Positions 51,358 through 61,522 are shown, counted from the first letter of the stretch. The stretch: DNA of 64,000 nucleotides from Barnesiella sp. (GCA_014801075.1 JAAVEW010000011.1:168189-232188), one strand, 5' to 3'. Notes: a model not told the origin generated them from the letters alone. A program made the numbers and translations.

Positions 51358-51453
51358 AACAGTAGCACAGGAGCTTTTGCAGTAGTACAGGAGTTTAAAA
51401 ATTAACCCAAAAATCAACTCCTGTTCTACTGTAAAGACTCTTGTACTACTGTT
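51358..51453. repeat. CAGTAG/ACAGGAG hairpin repeat, copy 2
   Basis: Two imperfect ~38-bp arms (AACAGTAGCACAGGAG... and its near-complement ending CTACTGTT) form a long hairpin. Each arm contains two direct half-repeats of the CAGTAGnACAGGAG type. Another half-repeat follows at about 51468-51481. The left arm matches 31821-31851. Confidence 0.8.
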
Positions 51454-51490
51454 AAAAAAAATACTCATAAGCTACTGTTATAAAACAACG

Positions 51491-51524
51491 AAACGCGGTT
51501 GCCGGGTGATGGCAACCGCGTTTT
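51491..51524 (-). terminator. Terminator after the alpha-amylase gene
   Basis: AAACGCGGTTGCC/GGCAACCGCGTTT forms a 13-bp stem that can act on both strands. It is 26 nt beyond the amylase stop. Confidence 0.8.
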
Positions 51525-51549
51525 ATGCTGATTGAGCGGGTGGGGTCGT

Positions 51550-54500
51550 TTAGCGTACCATTACTTTGGTTGCTTTCGAGCCTTTACGCATGATGTAGAT
51601 ACCGTTGGCGGGATTGTCGACACGCATGCCCTGGAGGTTGTAGTAGACTGCGGGAGCGTCGTCGTCGGCAGGCTCTACGGTGATGTCGCCTACGCTTGAA
51701 GTGTTGGCGGCGCCGATGCGGGCGGGCATGAAGGTGAGGATATCCTCATCCTCTTTCTCCTGACTTGAAGAAGGATCCATAGAGTAGTCGTTCTTCACGT
51801 TGTCGAAGAATGCGGGGTCGTAGGGAGTACCGCCGACGGGGCTTGAACCGTAGACGTCGAGATACTGAACGCCGATACCCTGAGTGCGGATATACTCTTC
51901 GGTGACGCCCAGGAGCGACAACGGTATGCGGAACTCATAGAATGTGTGGGCCGATTCGGCAATTTCATCCTTGAGGTCAACGAAGCCGTTGTTGGTTTCG
52001 AGTGCTTCGGGCTCGAAGTTAAATTCCTTCTGACCCCAGATGTTGGAGATGCATGAAGCCAGACCGTCGGCATAGCCGTAGGCTACGGTGCTTGTCTTGC
52101 AGTAGGCGGCGTCGTAGCTTGCGTGACCGTCGGGGGTGGAGATGAAGAAACCGGGAGTACCTACGCCGGGCTTGGTTGAACCCATCCACACGGCATCGAC
52201 ACCGTTGGCAAACTTAGCGCCGGGAGCGTTATCGTCGTTCCAGATACCCTTTGTGCCGTCGATGTAACCGTCAAATGACTTGGTGGGGTCGAGGTCGAAA
52301 GCAATCATCAGTCGGCCGTCCATGTTGTAGGGCTTGGATTCGCCGGGCTGCTTGCCCTCGCCGTAGAGGTCCCAGATGGTGTAGACGAACTGCACACCGA
52401 GATAGAGGTTGGTATTGTCGTAAGCGGCATAGAGAGCGTAAGAGTCGACGACCGGACGCTCGTGATTACCCTTCATAGCCTGTGCCACGTCGCGGGCAAC
52501 ACCTTGCGCGATGAGGTCTGTGGCAGTCCAGTGAGAGAGTGCGCCGTCGGCTTTCGCGCTGCTGAATGACATGTTGACAGTGCGGTTGGTGCCGAACTGA
52601 CCGTCGGGGTTCACCTTGTAGTAGTCGGTGATAAGGTTGTCACCTTCGGGAACGGGCACGGGAACTATAGCATCGGTGCGGGTGAAGGTAGCCTCGGCGT
52701 TAGTCTCGCCTGCGTCATTGACAGCCTTGACGGTGAGTGTTCCGGTCTGGCCATCGTTGAGATATGAGCTGACGAGGATGGCGTTGCTGCCCTGAGTCAG
52801 CGTGAGGGCTTTGCCGTTGAAGTCGGCGGTTACGGCGGTGGGATTGCCTGAGATGGTCACGGTTATGTTGGCCGAACCTTTCACAGTGCCACCGTTGGGC
52901 GAGATTGCCACGGAGGGTTTGGCGGGGACGGGATTGCTGCCGAATACCACGCGGGTTGAGGTCGCGCCGTTGTCGTTCATTATATACTCAGAGGTGTAGG
53001 TAAGGTCTTTGGTCTGGGCACTGCCTGTCTTGAAGATGACATTATTCATGCCTTCGGGCAGTTTGTACACCTTGTAGGTCTTGCCGTCGGAACCGGTGGC
53101 AGTCTCCATAGCGGGAGCGCCTTCCCATGTCACGGGTGTGGTAGCACCCCAGTAATATATGTTGGTGTGCGAACCGCTGTAAGCGATGTTGTAGTCGCCG
53201 GGGATTGTAACTGCATCAGGGTCGGGATTGCCGGCCACGGTGAATGTACCATCCTGGTGATAGGTGGCTTTGTCTACGTAGTTGAGGTCGCCGCCACCGA
53301 TTTTATTGTCACCTTCGTGGATGATTATCTGAGTGGGAAGGCTCTTCCCTGCGGGAACTGCCCAATACCACATATTATCCTTGCGGGACATGTTGTCGCC
53401 GCCCCATACGCCTGTTGAGGTGCAGTTGTCGGTATCGTTCCAGGCCCATACCTGAGGCTGGGTGAACGAAGTGCCGTCGAAGTAGATGTAGTGGTCGCCA
53501 TCCACGGGGTCGGGAGTGGGTTCGGGATCAGGATTGGGGTCAGGATTGGGAGTAGCACCGTCCTTGATGAGGACAGCGATACCGGTGGAACCTACGCGGC
53601 CCGAAATGGTGGTAGCGGTGACGGTGAAAGTGCCGCCGTCGACGAGGTCGGTGTAGCTGCCTGCGGGACAGTAACCGCCGCCGTTGGCTATCGACACGTT
53701 GCCGGCCTGACCGTTGCCCTTGATGATGGCAGCGCCCACGTCCTTACGCGTAACGCTGACAACGCCGTTGGCCGACGAGAAGTAGTCGGCGTGGCCCACA
53801 GCGGTGTTGCGCAGCTTGTTGATGGCTGCAATCTCCTTGGAGGTGAAGTGGGTGGAGCCTTTGACACCCATCTTTATAGTGGTGCGGGTATTGGCTGCGG
53901 GACGCGAGAAGTAGAGCGATGACGCGCCGTTGCGGCATGCCACGATGGCCCATGTGCGGTCGATAACGGCCTGAGAGATATGGGTTGACGCCTGCCACTC
54001 GTTGGAGTAGTCGTCATGGCTCTCGGCCCAGTAGACTACCTTGTTGTCGGCGATGGTCGATACTGACCAGCCGCCGTAGCCCGAAGGCACGTTGCCGCTG
54101 TTGACAGCGCCGCGCACTCCGTCGCAGTAGCCGTTGTCGGTCACTGACATATATTTGGTGTACTCCTTCATGAGAGCGTTGCCGTCGCCGCCGGGAGAGT
54201 CGAGTATCTCGCCGTAGTGCCACATGCCGGGCACGGAGGTGACGGTCGACCAGAAGTTACAACCCTCGGAGGGGAGGCCTATATGCTTTGCAGCGTCCCA
54301 GCGGATACCGTCGACGCCACATGATTTGAGCTCTTCTACGAAAGCTTTGGCACGCGCCTGCACCTGGGCATCCTCGGAGTTGACGTCGCCGTAGTCGCCG
54401 AGCTGGCCGTGGGTTATCGAGTAGCGGTTGCCGTAGTTGATACCGCCGTTCCAGCGCACGCGGCCGTTGGAGTCCCACCATGTGTCGTGGTAGCCCGAGG

Positions 54501-54870
54501 CCTGGTTGACGTGATTGGCCACGACATCGACTATCACCTTGATGCCGCGCTCATGGGCTGCGGCGCAGAGCGATGTGAGCTGAGCCTTGGTACCGACGCC
54601 CGAACCTTTGAGGGCGAAGTCATAGGGCATGTAGGCGTAGAACCACTCGGCGTTGGTGTTGCAGTTGCCCTGCATGGGCGAAAGCTGCACGGCACCGAAG
54701 CCGGCCTTGGCAATGTTGTCAAGCTCCTGCTCGATTTGTGTACAACTCCAGTCGAAGCAGTGGAGGATATTGCCGTCCTGAATACTCTCGGGCAAACCGT
54801 AATCGGCTGCTCCCGCGCTCATTGAAACGGTCATAGCCAGCGCTGCCGCACTAATAAATTTCTTTAACAT
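51550..54870 (-). CDS. Secreted GH13 alpha-amylase with CBM26-like modules and type IX tail
   Basis: A 1106-residue amylase started at ATG 54870 (MLKKFISAAALAM), which gives a normal signal peptide; the longer frame from 54921 adds 17 residues with no role. The GH13 barrel shows V-D-V-V-A-N-H-V-N, nucleophile Asp in D-G-I-R-W-D-A-A-K-H, Glu in Y-W-A-E-S-H-D-D and a third Asp there. A Pro/Asp linker then leads to two CBM26-like starch modules (about 460-590) and Ig-like segments. A CBM9-like domain (about 760-1010) follows, then a C-terminal Y-Y-N-L-Q-G-M-R...G-I-Y-I-M-R tail of type IX secretion style. It faces the six-hairpin glycosidase gene. Confidence 0.94.
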   Translation of the reverse strand: MLKKFISAAALAMTVSMSAGAADYGLPESIQDGNILHCFDWSCTQIEQELDNIAKAGFGAVQLSPMQGNCNTNAEWFYAYMPYDFALKGSGVGTKAQLTSLCAAAHERGIKVIVDVVANHVNQASGYHDTWWDSNGRVRWNGGINYGNRYSITHGQLGDYGDVNSEDAQVQARAKAFVEELKSCGVDGIRWDAAKHIGLPSEGCNFWSTVTSVPGMWHYGEILDSPGGDGNALMKEYTKYMSVTDNGYCDGVRGAVNSGNVPSGYGGWSVSTIADNKVVYWAESHDDYSNEWQASTHISQAVIDRTWAIVACRNGASSLYFSRPAANTRTTIKMGVKGSTHFTSKEIAAINKLRNTAVGHADYFSSANGVVSVTRKDVGAAIIKGNGQAGNVSIANGGGYCPAGSYTDLVDGGTFTVTATTISGRVGSTGIAVLIKDGATPNPDPNPDPEPTPDPVDGDHYIYFDGTSFTQPQVWAWNDTDNCTSTGVWGGDNMSRKDNMWYWAVPAGKSLPTQIIIHEGDNKIGGGDLNYVDKATYHQDGTFTVAGNPDPDAVTIPGDYNIAYSGSHTNIYYWGATTPVTWEGAPAMETATGSDGKTYKVYKLPEGMNNVIFKTGSAQTKDLTYTSEYIMNDNGATSTRVVFGSNPVPAKPSVAISPNGGTVKGSANITVTISGNPTAVTADFNGKALTLTQGSNAILVSSYLNDGQTGTLTVKAVNDAGETNAEATFTRTDAIVPVPVPEGDNLITDYYKVNPDGQFGTNRTVNMSFSSAKADGALSHWTATDLIAQGVARDVAQAMKGNHERPVVDSYALYAAYDNTNLYLGVQFVYTIWDLYGEGKQPGESKPYNMDGRLMIAFDLDPTKSFDGYIDGTKGIWNDDNAPGAKFANGVDAVWMGSTKPGVGTPGFFISTPDGHASYDAAYCKTSTVAYGYADGLASCISNIWGQKEFNFEPEALETNNGFVDLKDEIAESAHTFYEFRIPLSLLGVTEEYIRTQGIGVQYLDVYGSSPVGGTPYDPAFFDNVKNDYSMDPSSSQEKEDEDILTFMPARIGAANTSSVGDITVEPADDDAPAVYYNLQGMRVDNPANGIYIMRKGSKATKVMVR

Positions 54871-54964
54871 GGAATAAAATTTAAAAATGTAAGAAGATAT
54901 AAAAATACTTTTTCCAATCATACAAACCGCTGCATGACAGAATTACTAATCCTTAAAAGGTACG

Positions 54965-54972
54965 CAAATATA
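54965..54972 (-). promoter_or_regulatory. Alpha-amylase promoter -7 box (TATATTTG)
   Basis: A minus-strand consensus box with a leader of about 88 nt. It is divergent from the rpsA promoter at 55036-55043. Confidence 0.65.
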
Positions 54973-55035
54973 AGATTATTTTTTGAAATTGCATAAAAAT
55001 CAGACGTTTTTTTAGGTAAACTCAAAGAAAATCAC

Positions 55036-55043
55036 TAACTTTG
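55036..55043 (+). promoter_or_regulatory. rpsA promoter -7 box (TAACTTTG)
   Basis: A consensus box about 102 nt upstream of the rpsA ATG. Confidence 0.65.
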
Positions 55044-55144
55044 TGGCGCTTATAGGGATGTTGCGTCCCGATGCCCCGCGGCGTCAGGCGTAACACTTTG
55101 AGCACAACCGATTTAATTAACAAATTTATTAACCGTTTAATTTA

Positions 55145-56929
55145 ATGACTGAAGAAGTTAAAAACTCTCCAATCGCTGATTTCGATTGGGATGCCTATGA
55201 AAAAGGCGAAACTGTCGGTGCTAAATCTCGCGAAGAGCTCACCAAAACTTACGACGAGAGCCTTAACACCGTAAAAGACAAAGACGTAATCGAAGGTACC
55301 ATCATCGCCCTCAACAAGCGCGAAGCTGTGGTTAACATCGGTTATAAATCTGACGGTATCATCCCCGTCAGCGAATTCCGCTACAACCCCGACATCAAAG
55401 TCGGCGACGTAGTTGAAGTTTTCATCGAAAATCAGGAAGACAAAAAAGGACAGCTCATCCTTTCTCACCGCAAAGCCCGCGCTTCACGCTCTTGGGAACG
55501 TGTTAACCAGGCTCTCGAGAACGATGAGATCATCAAGGGCTACATCAAGTGCCGCACCAAGGGTGGTATGATCGTTGACGTATTCGGCATCGAAGCGTTC
55601 CTCCCCGGCTCTCAGATCGACGTTAAGCCCATCCGCGATTACGATATCTTCGTTGGCAAGACTATGGAATTCAAGGTCGTTAAGATCAACCAGGAATTCA
55701 AGAACGTCGTTGTCAGCCACAAAGCCCTCATCGAAGCCGAGCTCGAGCAGCAGAAACGCGAAATCATCTCCAAGCTCGAAAAAGGCCAGGTGCTTGAAGG
55801 TACTGTCAAGAACATCACCACTTACGGCGTATTCATCGACCTCGGTGGCGTTGACGGTCTTATCCACATCACCGACCTCTCTTGGGGCCGCGTAAACCAC
55901 CCCGAGGAAGTTGTTTCTCTCGACCAGAAGCTCAACGTTGTTATCCTCGACTTCGACAACGAGAAAAAACGTATCGCTCTCGGCTTGAAGCAGCTCCAAC
56001 CCCATCCCTGGGATGCTCTCAACCCCGACCTCAAAGTAGGTGACAAGGTGAAAGGTAAAGTAGTCGTTATGGCTGACTACGGCGCATTCATCGAAATCGC
56101 CCCCGGCGTTGAAGGTCTTATCCACGTAAGCGAAATGTCTTGGTCACAGCACCTCCGCTCTGCTCAGGACTTCATGAAAGCAGGCGACGAAATCGAAGCC
56201 GTTATCCTTACCCTCGACCGCGACGAACGCAAGATGTCACTCGGCATCAAGCAGCTCAAGGAAGATCCCTGGGAAAACATCGAAACCAAATACCCCGTTG
56301 GCAGCAAGCACACTGCTAAAGTGCGCAACTTCACCAACTTCGGCGTATTCGTTGAACTCGAAGAGGGCGTAGACGGTCTTATCCACATCTCTGACCTCTC
56401 TTGGACCAAGAAAATCAAACACCCCACCGAATTCACTCAGATCGGTGCCGACATCGATGTTCAGGTTCTCGAAATCGACAAGGACAACCGTCGTCTCAGC
56501 CTCGGTCACAAACAGCTCGAAGAAAACCCCTGGGATGTATTTGAAACTATCTTCACTGTAGGTTCAATCCACGAAGGTACTATCATCGAGATGCTCGACA
56601 AGGGCGCTGTCATCGCTCTCCCCTACGGCGTTGAAGGCTTCGCTACTCCCAAACACCTCGTTAAAGAGGACGGCACTCCCGCCAAGGTTGACGAGAAGCT
56701 CAACTTCAAGGTTATCGAATTCAACAAGGACTCTAAGCGCATCATCCTTTCTCACAGCCGCATCTTCGAAGATGAAGCTAAGGCAGAACGCGCTGAAGCT
56801 AAGAAATCTGCTCCCAAACGCGCACCCCGCAAGGAATCTGAGCCCGTTGTTTCTACTCCCGTAGAGAAAACTACTCTCGGTGACATCGAAGCACTCGCAG
56901 CCCTCAAAGAGCAGCTTTCTAAAAAATAA
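55145..56929 (+). CDS. rpsA: 30S ribosomal protein S1
   Basis: A 594-residue RNA-binding protein with six S1 domains (OB folds), the usual number for Gram-negative S1. Repeated signatures such as G-x-V-x-x-I-T-x-Y-G-V-F-I-D-L-G-G-V-D-G-L-I-H-I-T-D-L-S and K-R-I-A-L-G-L-K-Q-L appear in domains 3 to 5. Codon use is strongly biased (CTC, ATC, AAG) as expected for a highly expressed gene. The Lys/Ala-rich C-terminal tail is short. In Bacteroidetes, lacking anti-Shine-Dalgarno use, S1 is thought to be important for start-site selection. Confidence 0.97.
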   Translation: MTEEVKNSPIADFDWDAYEKGETVGAKSREELTKTYDESLNTVKDKDVIEGTIIALNKREAVVNIGYKSDGIIPVSEFRYNPDIKVGDVVEVFIENQEDKKGQLILSHRKARASRSWERVNQALENDEIIKGYIKCRTKGGMIVDVFGIEAFLPGSQIDVKPIRDYDIFVGKTMEFKVVKINQEFKNVVVSHKALIEAELEQQKREIISKLEKGQVLEGTVKNITTYGVFIDLGGVDGLIHITDLSWGRVNHPEEVVSLDQKLNVVILDFDNEKKRIALGLKQLQPHPWDALNPDLKVGDKVKGKVVVMADYGAFIEIAPGVEGLIHVSEMSWSQHLRSAQDFMKAGDEIEAVILTLDRDERKMSLGIKQLKEDPWENIETKYPVGSKHTAKVRNFTNFGVFVELEEGVDGLIHISDLSWTKKIKHPTEFTQIGADIDVQVLEIDKDNRRLSLGHKQLEENPWDVFETIFTVGSIHEGTIIEMLDKGAVIALPYGVEGFATPKHLVKEDGTPAKVDEKLNFKVIEFNKDSKRIILSHSRIFEDEAKAERAEAKKSAPKRAPRKESEPVVSTPVEKTTLGDIEALAALKEQLSKK

Positions 56930-56961
56930 GCAATTATTTCACTAAAAGCGAAATAACCCCC

Positions 56962-56995
56962 AAAGTGGAGGCCCACCCGGCCTCCACTTTTTTTA
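56962..56995 (+). terminator. rpsA terminator
   Basis: AAAGTGGAGGC/GCCTCCACTTT stem with a 7-nt loop and a seven-T tract. Confidence 0.93.
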
Positions 56996-57104
56996 TCCCC
57001 CTCACCCTTATTGAGCGTTTTTCCGTGTTCATAATATTAAATAGGTTTAAAGCTAAATATTAAATAGGGTTAAACCTAACCACACTCCAAGGTTCGCACG
57101 TCTT

Positions 57105-57405
57105 GTGGCGGGGGTCTCCTCAATGCGGTTAAGCTAAGGATTCAACGCCTCATTTACAAATACTTAACCTTTCTTCGGACAACGGCTACCAAAGCGTTAA
57201 CCCCGATAAGAGACAATCGAAGTTACCCAAGAGTAAGAAAGAGGCATAAAAAGGGCGTCAGGACACGAACCAAAACCAACAGGAAACGAGTCCTTTAGCT
57301 CCTTAGCTTAACCGCATTGGGGGTCTCCTGACCCGCGCTCTAACAGCAAAGGCCCGTAAACATCGACCTGATTGTGAGAGCGCGGGTCAGGAGACCCCCG
57401 CTACG
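57105..57405. repeat. REP-B doublet (REPIN) split by a MITE
   Basis: The forward REP-B arm is divided: 57105-57120 on the left and 57320-57340 on the right of the inserted element. The inverse REP-B is complete at 57380-57405, with a CGTAG instead of CGTGG lead. Removing the insert and one target copy restores a perfect 26-bp REP-B plus a ~39-bp spacer. Confidence 0.88.
57121..57319. mobile_element. 199-bp MITE with perfect 20-bp terminal inverted repeats
   Basis: It begins CAATGCGGTTAAGCTAAGGA and ends with the exact reverse complement. Its flanks carry the 10-bp direct duplication GGGGTCTCCT (57111-57120 and 57320-57329). It contains no coding frame of note. The perfect ends suggest a recent insertion; the transposase is not in the window. 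Confidence 0.9.
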
Positions 57406-57482
57406 ATGCGTTACGACCAATTTATGGGAAGTTTCTGACTAAAAAAAGGTTAATGAATGGTGGATTGTTGAAGCAAAATGAT

Positions 57483-57490
57483 TAAATTTG
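57483..57490 (+). promoter_or_regulatory. ychF promoter -7 box (TAAATTTG)
   Basis: A consensus box about 94 nt upstream of the ychF ATG. Confidence 0.55.
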
Positions 57491-57584
57491 CAATTTGATA
57501 GAGTGTTGATGTGATTTCAAGCGTCACTGTGGCAGTCATATCAACAAAGTAATTGAAAACCAATTAAGAATATAAAATAGAGTA

Positions 57585-58688
57585 ATGTCACTTAAATGCG
57601 GTATCGTAGGTCTGCCCAACGTGGGTAAATCGACCTTGTTCAACTGTCTCTCAAATGCCAAAGCCCAGTCGGGCAACTTCCCGTTCTGTACTATCGAACC
57701 CAACGTGGGCGTAATCACTGTGCCCGACGAACGACTCAACAAACTGGTGGAGATGTGCAATCCCCGCAGCGTGGTTCCCGCCACTGTCGAAATCGTCGAC
57801 ATCGCAGGATTGGTGAAAGGCGCGAGCAAAGGTGAAGGCCTCGGCAACAAGTTCCTCGCCAACATCCGCGAGACCGACGCCATAATCCACGTGCTCCGCT
57901 GCTTTGACGACGACAATATCACCCACGTCGACGGCACCGTTGACCCCGTCCGCGACAAGGAAATCATCGACTACGAGCTGCAAATCAAGGACCTCGAAAC
58001 AGTTGAAGGCCGCATAGCCCGCACCCAGAAACAGGCTCAGACCGGCGGCGACAAGACAGCCAAGATGCAGTATGAAGTGCTCAAGCAGTACAAGGAAGCC
58101 CTTGACAAGGGTCTGCCCGCACGCACTGTGAAATTCGAGACCGTCGACGAGCAGAAGTTTGCCCGCGAGCTCTTCCTGCTCACATCAAAACCGGTGCTCT
58201 ACGTATGCAACGTTGACGACGCATCGGCTGTCAACGGCAACAAATATGTCGACGCCGTCAAGGAAGCCATCAAGGACGAAGGCGCTGAAATGCTTATCGT
58301 GGCAGCCGCTACCGAAAGCGACATCGCCGAACTCGACTCATACGAGGATCGCCAGGCATTCCTCGAAGAGATAGGGCTCACCGAGTCAGGCGTTTCGCGA
58401 CTGATTCGCTCGGCCTACCATCTGCTCGACCTGCAGACATTCTTCACCGCAGGCGAGGACGAGTGCCGCGCATGGACATTCCGCCGCGGCTCGAAAGCAC
58501 CCAAATGCGCCGGCGTCATCCACACCGACTTCGAGAAGGGCTTCATCCGAGCCGAGGTAATCAAGTATGACGACTACGTGTCGCTCGGCGGCGAGGCCAA
58601 AGTGAAGGAAGCAGGAAAATTTGGCGTCGAAGGCAAGGAATATGTAGTGCAGGACGGCGACATCATGCACTTCCGCTTCAACGTATAA
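57585..58688 (+). CDS. ychF: Redox-regulated ATPase YchF (OLA1 family)
   Basis: A 367-residue Obg-like P-loop protein that prefers ATP. G1 is G-L-P-N-V-G-K-S-T (8-16), G3 is D-I-A-G-L-V and the nucleotide-specificity motif is degenerate (V-C-N-V-D), as expected for YchF. A coiled-coil middle and a C-terminal TGS domain (ending [10 protein letters not shown]) are present. It binds ribosomes and takes part in stress responses in other bacteria. It has a promoter at 57483. Confidence 0.96.
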   Translation: MSLKCGIVGLPNVGKSTLFNCLSNAKAQSGNFPFCTIEPNVGVITVPDERLNKLVEMCNPRSVVPATVEIVDIAGLVKGASKGEGLGNKFLANIRETDAIIHVLRCFDDDNITHVDGTVDPVRDKEIIDYELQIKDLETVEGRIARTQKQAQTGGDKTAKMQYEVLKQYKEALDKGLPARTVKFETVDEQKFARELFLLTSKPVLYVCNVDDASAVNGNKYVDAVKEAIKDEGAEMLIVAAATESDIAELDSYEDRQAFLEEIGLTESGVSRLIRSAYHLLDLQTFFTAGEDECRAWTFRRGSKAPKCAGVIHTDFEKGFIRAEVIKYDDYVSLGGEAKVKEAGKFGVEGKEYVVQDGDIMHFRFNV

Positions 58689-58755
58689 TACCGCTTCAAT
58701 AAGTGATACTACCATTAACAAGATATAACTCAACAAATTAAACATATACAAGAAA

Positions 58756-60300
58756 ATGGCACAACAGGAAGATGTCTTTAAAAAAATCGTTTCACACGCC
58801 AAGGAATACGGTTTTGTGTTTCAATCATCGGAAATCTATGACGGACTCGCAGCAGTCTACGATTACGGCCAGAACGGTGTAGAGCTCAAGAACAATATCA
58901 AGCGCTACTGGTGGGACGCAATGACTCTGCTCAACGAAAACATCGTAGGTATCGACTCGGCTATCTTCATGCACCCCACTATATGGAAAGCATCGGGCCA
59001 CGTTGACGCCTTCAACGACCCGTTGATCGACAACCGCGACTCCAAGAAGCGCTACCGCGCCGACGTTCTCATCGAGGAGGAGCTTGCAAAATTCGACGCT
59101 AAAATAGACAAAGAGGTTGCCAAAGCCCGCAAACGCTTCGGCGAAAACTTTGACGAAGAGCAGTTCCGCACCACCAACGGCCGCGTAATCGAGCTGACTC
59201 AGAAACGCGACGCTCTGCACGAACGTTTCGCTCAGGCTATGAACGACAACAACCTCGAGGAACTCCGTCAGATTATCATCGACCAGGAGATAGTATGCCC
59301 CATCAGCGGTACGAGAAACTGGACCGACGTGCGTCAGTTCAACCTCATGTTCCGCACCGAAATGGGTTCTACCGCCGACGGTGCCATGACCGTGTATCTC
59401 CGTCCCGAGACCGCACAGGGTATCTTCGTCAACTACCTCAACGTGCAGAAAACCGGCCGCATGCGCATTCCCTTCGGTATCGCACAGATTGGTAAGGCAT
59501 TCCGCAACGAGATTGTAGCCCGTCAGTTCATCTTCCGCATGCGCGAGTTCGAGCAGATGGAGATGCAGTTCTTCGTGCGCCCCGGCTCTGAGCTCGAATG
59601 GTTCAAGCGCTGGAAAGAGACCCGTCTGCGCTGGCACAAGGCTCTCGGCCTCGGCGACCAGAAATACCGCTACCACGACCACGACAAACTGGCCCACTAC
59701 GCCAACGCCGCTACCGACATCGAGTTTGAGATGCCCTTCGGTTTCAAGGAAGTGGAAGGTATCCACTCACGCACCAACTTCGACCTCTCGCAGCATGAGA
59801 AATTCTCAGGCAAGAAGATACAGTATTTCGACCCCGAACTCAACGAGTCATACACCCCCTACGTCATCGAGACCTCAATCGGTGTTGACCGTATGTTCCT
59901 CTCGGTGCTTTGCTCAAGCTACGAGGAGCAGAAACTGGAGAACGGCGAAACTCGCGTAGTGCTCCACCTCCCCGCTCCCCTCGCTCCCGTGAAGTGTGCC
60001 GTAATGCCCCTCGTGCGCAAGGACGGTCTGCCCGAAAAGGCCCGCGAAATCGTCAACGACCTCAAGTTTGACTTCGCTACCCACTACGACGAGAAGGACT
60101 CTATCGGTAAGCGCTACCGCCGCCAGGATGCAGTAGGTACTCCGTTCTGTATCACCGTTGACCATCAGACACTTGAGGACAACACCGTCACTCTGCGCGA
60201 GCGCGACTCAATGGAGCAGACCCGTGTAAGCGTTGATGACCTCCACAAGCTCATCCACGACCGCGTGTCAATCAACTCGCTGCTGCGCAAACTTTCATAA
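58756..60300 (+). CDS. glyS: Glycyl-tRNA synthetase (alpha2 type)
   Basis: A 514-residue class II synthetase of the dimeric, eukaryote-like type. Motif 1 surrounds F-V-F-Q-S-S-E-I-Y. Motif 2 is F-R-N-E-I-V-A-R-Q-F-I-F-R-M-R-E-F-E-Q-M-E; motif 3 contains G-V-D-R-M. The C-terminal anticodon-binding domain covers about 400-510. The gene lies 67 bp after ychF and 21 bp before lemA. Confidence 0.96.
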   Translation: MAQQEDVFKKIVSHAKEYGFVFQSSEIYDGLAAVYDYGQNGVELKNNIKRYWWDAMTLLNENIVGIDSAIFMHPTIWKASGHVDAFNDPLIDNRDSKKRYRADVLIEEELAKFDAKIDKEVAKARKRFGENFDEEQFRTTNGRVIELTQKRDALHERFAQAMNDNNLEELRQIIIDQEIVCPISGTRNWTDVRQFNLMFRTEMGSTADGAMTVYLRPETAQGIFVNYLNVQKTGRMRIPFGIAQIGKAFRNEIVARQFIFRMREFEQMEMQFFVRPGSELEWFKRWKETRLRWHKALGLGDQKYRYHDHDKLAHYANAATDIEFEMPFGFKEVEGIHSRTNFDLSQHEKFSGKKIQYFDPELNESYTPYVIETSIGVDRMFLSVLCSSYEEQKLENGETRVVLHLPAPLAPVKCAVMPLVRKDGLPEKAREIVNDLKFDFATHYDEKDSIGKRYRRQDAVGTPFCITVDHQTLEDNTVTLRERDSMEQTRVSVDDLHKLIHDRVSINSLLRKLS

Positions 60301-60321
60301 CAGCAACATTATCAAGTAACA

Positions 60322-60927
60322 ATGAAGAAATCTTATATCGTACTTGCCGTTGTGGCAGTCCTGCTCCTCATCGGAGTTGGCAGTTGCATCTCCACCCGCA
60401 ACGGCATCGTCAGCGCCGACCAGGAGGTGAAGAAGTGCTGGGCTAATGTTGAGAGCTCTTATCAGCGTCGTCTCAACCTCATCCCCAACCTCGTCAACAC
60501 TGTCAAAGGTTATGCCGAACACGAGTCGACCACGCTGCAGAGCGTGACCGATGCCCGTGTCGGCCTCTCCAAGGCTTACGACGAAGCACGTCAATACTCC
60601 GGCGACTCTCTTGCCACCGAGCAGCAGACTCAAAAGATGTATGAAGCGCAGCGCAATCTTATGGATAAGGCCAACATCTACATCAATGCGGTGCATGAGG
60701 CTTATCCCGACCTGAAAGCCAACCAGAACTTCGCTGACCTTCAGGCCGAGCTCGCCGGTACGGAAAACCGTATCAACACCGAGATTGTGCGCTACAACGA
60801 TGCCGTAGCAGTTTACAACCAGATGATTCTCAAGTTCCCCGGCAGCCTCTTTGCATGGGGTTACACCGAGAAAAAACCGTTTGAGGCTGACGCAGCGGCT
60901 TCCACAGCCCCCGTAGTTGAATTTTGA
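60322..60927 (+). CDS. lemA: LemA family lipoprotein
   Basis: A 201-residue LemA protein: an N-terminal hydrophobic segment ending G-V-G-S-C (possible lipobox, Cys22), then a four-helix domain with the V-x-x-C-W-A-N-V-E-S-S-Y-Q-R-R-L-N-L-I-P-N-L-V-N-T-V-K-G motif. LemA proteins are membrane-linked and of unknown function. It lies directly after glyS and 31 bp before the FKBP gene. Confidence 0.92.
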   Translation: MKKSYIVLAVVAVLLLIGVGSCISTRNGIVSADQEVKKCWANVESSYQRRLNLIPNLVNTVKGYAEHESTTLQSVTDARVGLSKAYDEARQYSGDSLATEQQTQKMYEAQRNLMDKANIYINAVHEAYPDLKANQNFADLQAELAGTENRINTEIVRYNDAVAVYNQMILKFPGSLFAWGYTEKKPFEADAAASTAPVVEF

Positions 60928-60958
60928 CGGCTTGTAGCAGTCAGTATATATTAAGAAT

Positions 60959-61522
60959 ATGAAGAAAAGTATAATATTCATGCTCATCGGAGCGGCCACA
61001 CTCGGTCTCGCCAGCTCATGCGGCGACGATGACAACACCGACGTGTGGAAAGAATACGCCGACTACCGCGAAGCCAACGACGCATTCATGGCCGAACAGG
61101 AAGCGCTCACCGACGCATCGGGCAAAGCAGTCTACACCAAGGTGATACCCGCGTGGAACAAGAATGCTTACGTGCTGATGCGCTGGTTCAACGACACCAC
61201 CGCCACCGAGGGCAACCTGCGTCCGCTCTACACCTCGACCGTCGATGTCAAATATTACGGCCGCACGTATGACGACGAGCCGTTTGACTCCTCCTACCTG
61301 AGTCTGGCGCCCGCCGACTCCGTAGTGCGCTTTCAGGTCAACGGTGTAGTAACAGGCTGGGCCATAGCCATGGAACGCATGCACGTGGGCGACAGCGTGG
61401 AGGTGCTCGTGCCCTACGCATTCGGTTACGGAGCTACCGCGCAAGGCATCATCAAGCCGTTCAGCTCGCTGAAATTCAACATCAAGCTCGTCGATGTGGC
61501 CGGCGAATACGTCCGTCCGTAG
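60959..61522 (+). CDS. FKBP-type peptidyl-prolyl isomerase lipoprotein
   Basis: A 187-residue lipoprotein (signal ending L-A-S-S-C, Cys21). The C-terminal FKBP domain (about 95-180) shows V-D-V-K-Y-Y-G-R-T-Y, G-W-A-I-A-M-E-R-M and V-P-Y-A-F-G-Y-G-A, the FKBP active-site strands. The expected role is folding help in the periplasm or at the outer membrane. It lacks the N-terminal dimerisation domain of larger FKBPs. Confidence 0.9.
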   Translation: MKKSIIFMLIGAATLGLASSCGDDDNTDVWKEYADYREANDAFMAEQEALTDASGKAVYTKVIPAWNKNAYVLMRWFNDTTATEGNLRPLYTSTVDVKYYGRTYDDEPFDSSYLSLAPADSVVRFQVNGVVTGWAIAMERMHVGDSVEVLVPYAFGYGATAQGIIKPFSSLKFNIKLVDVAGEYVRP

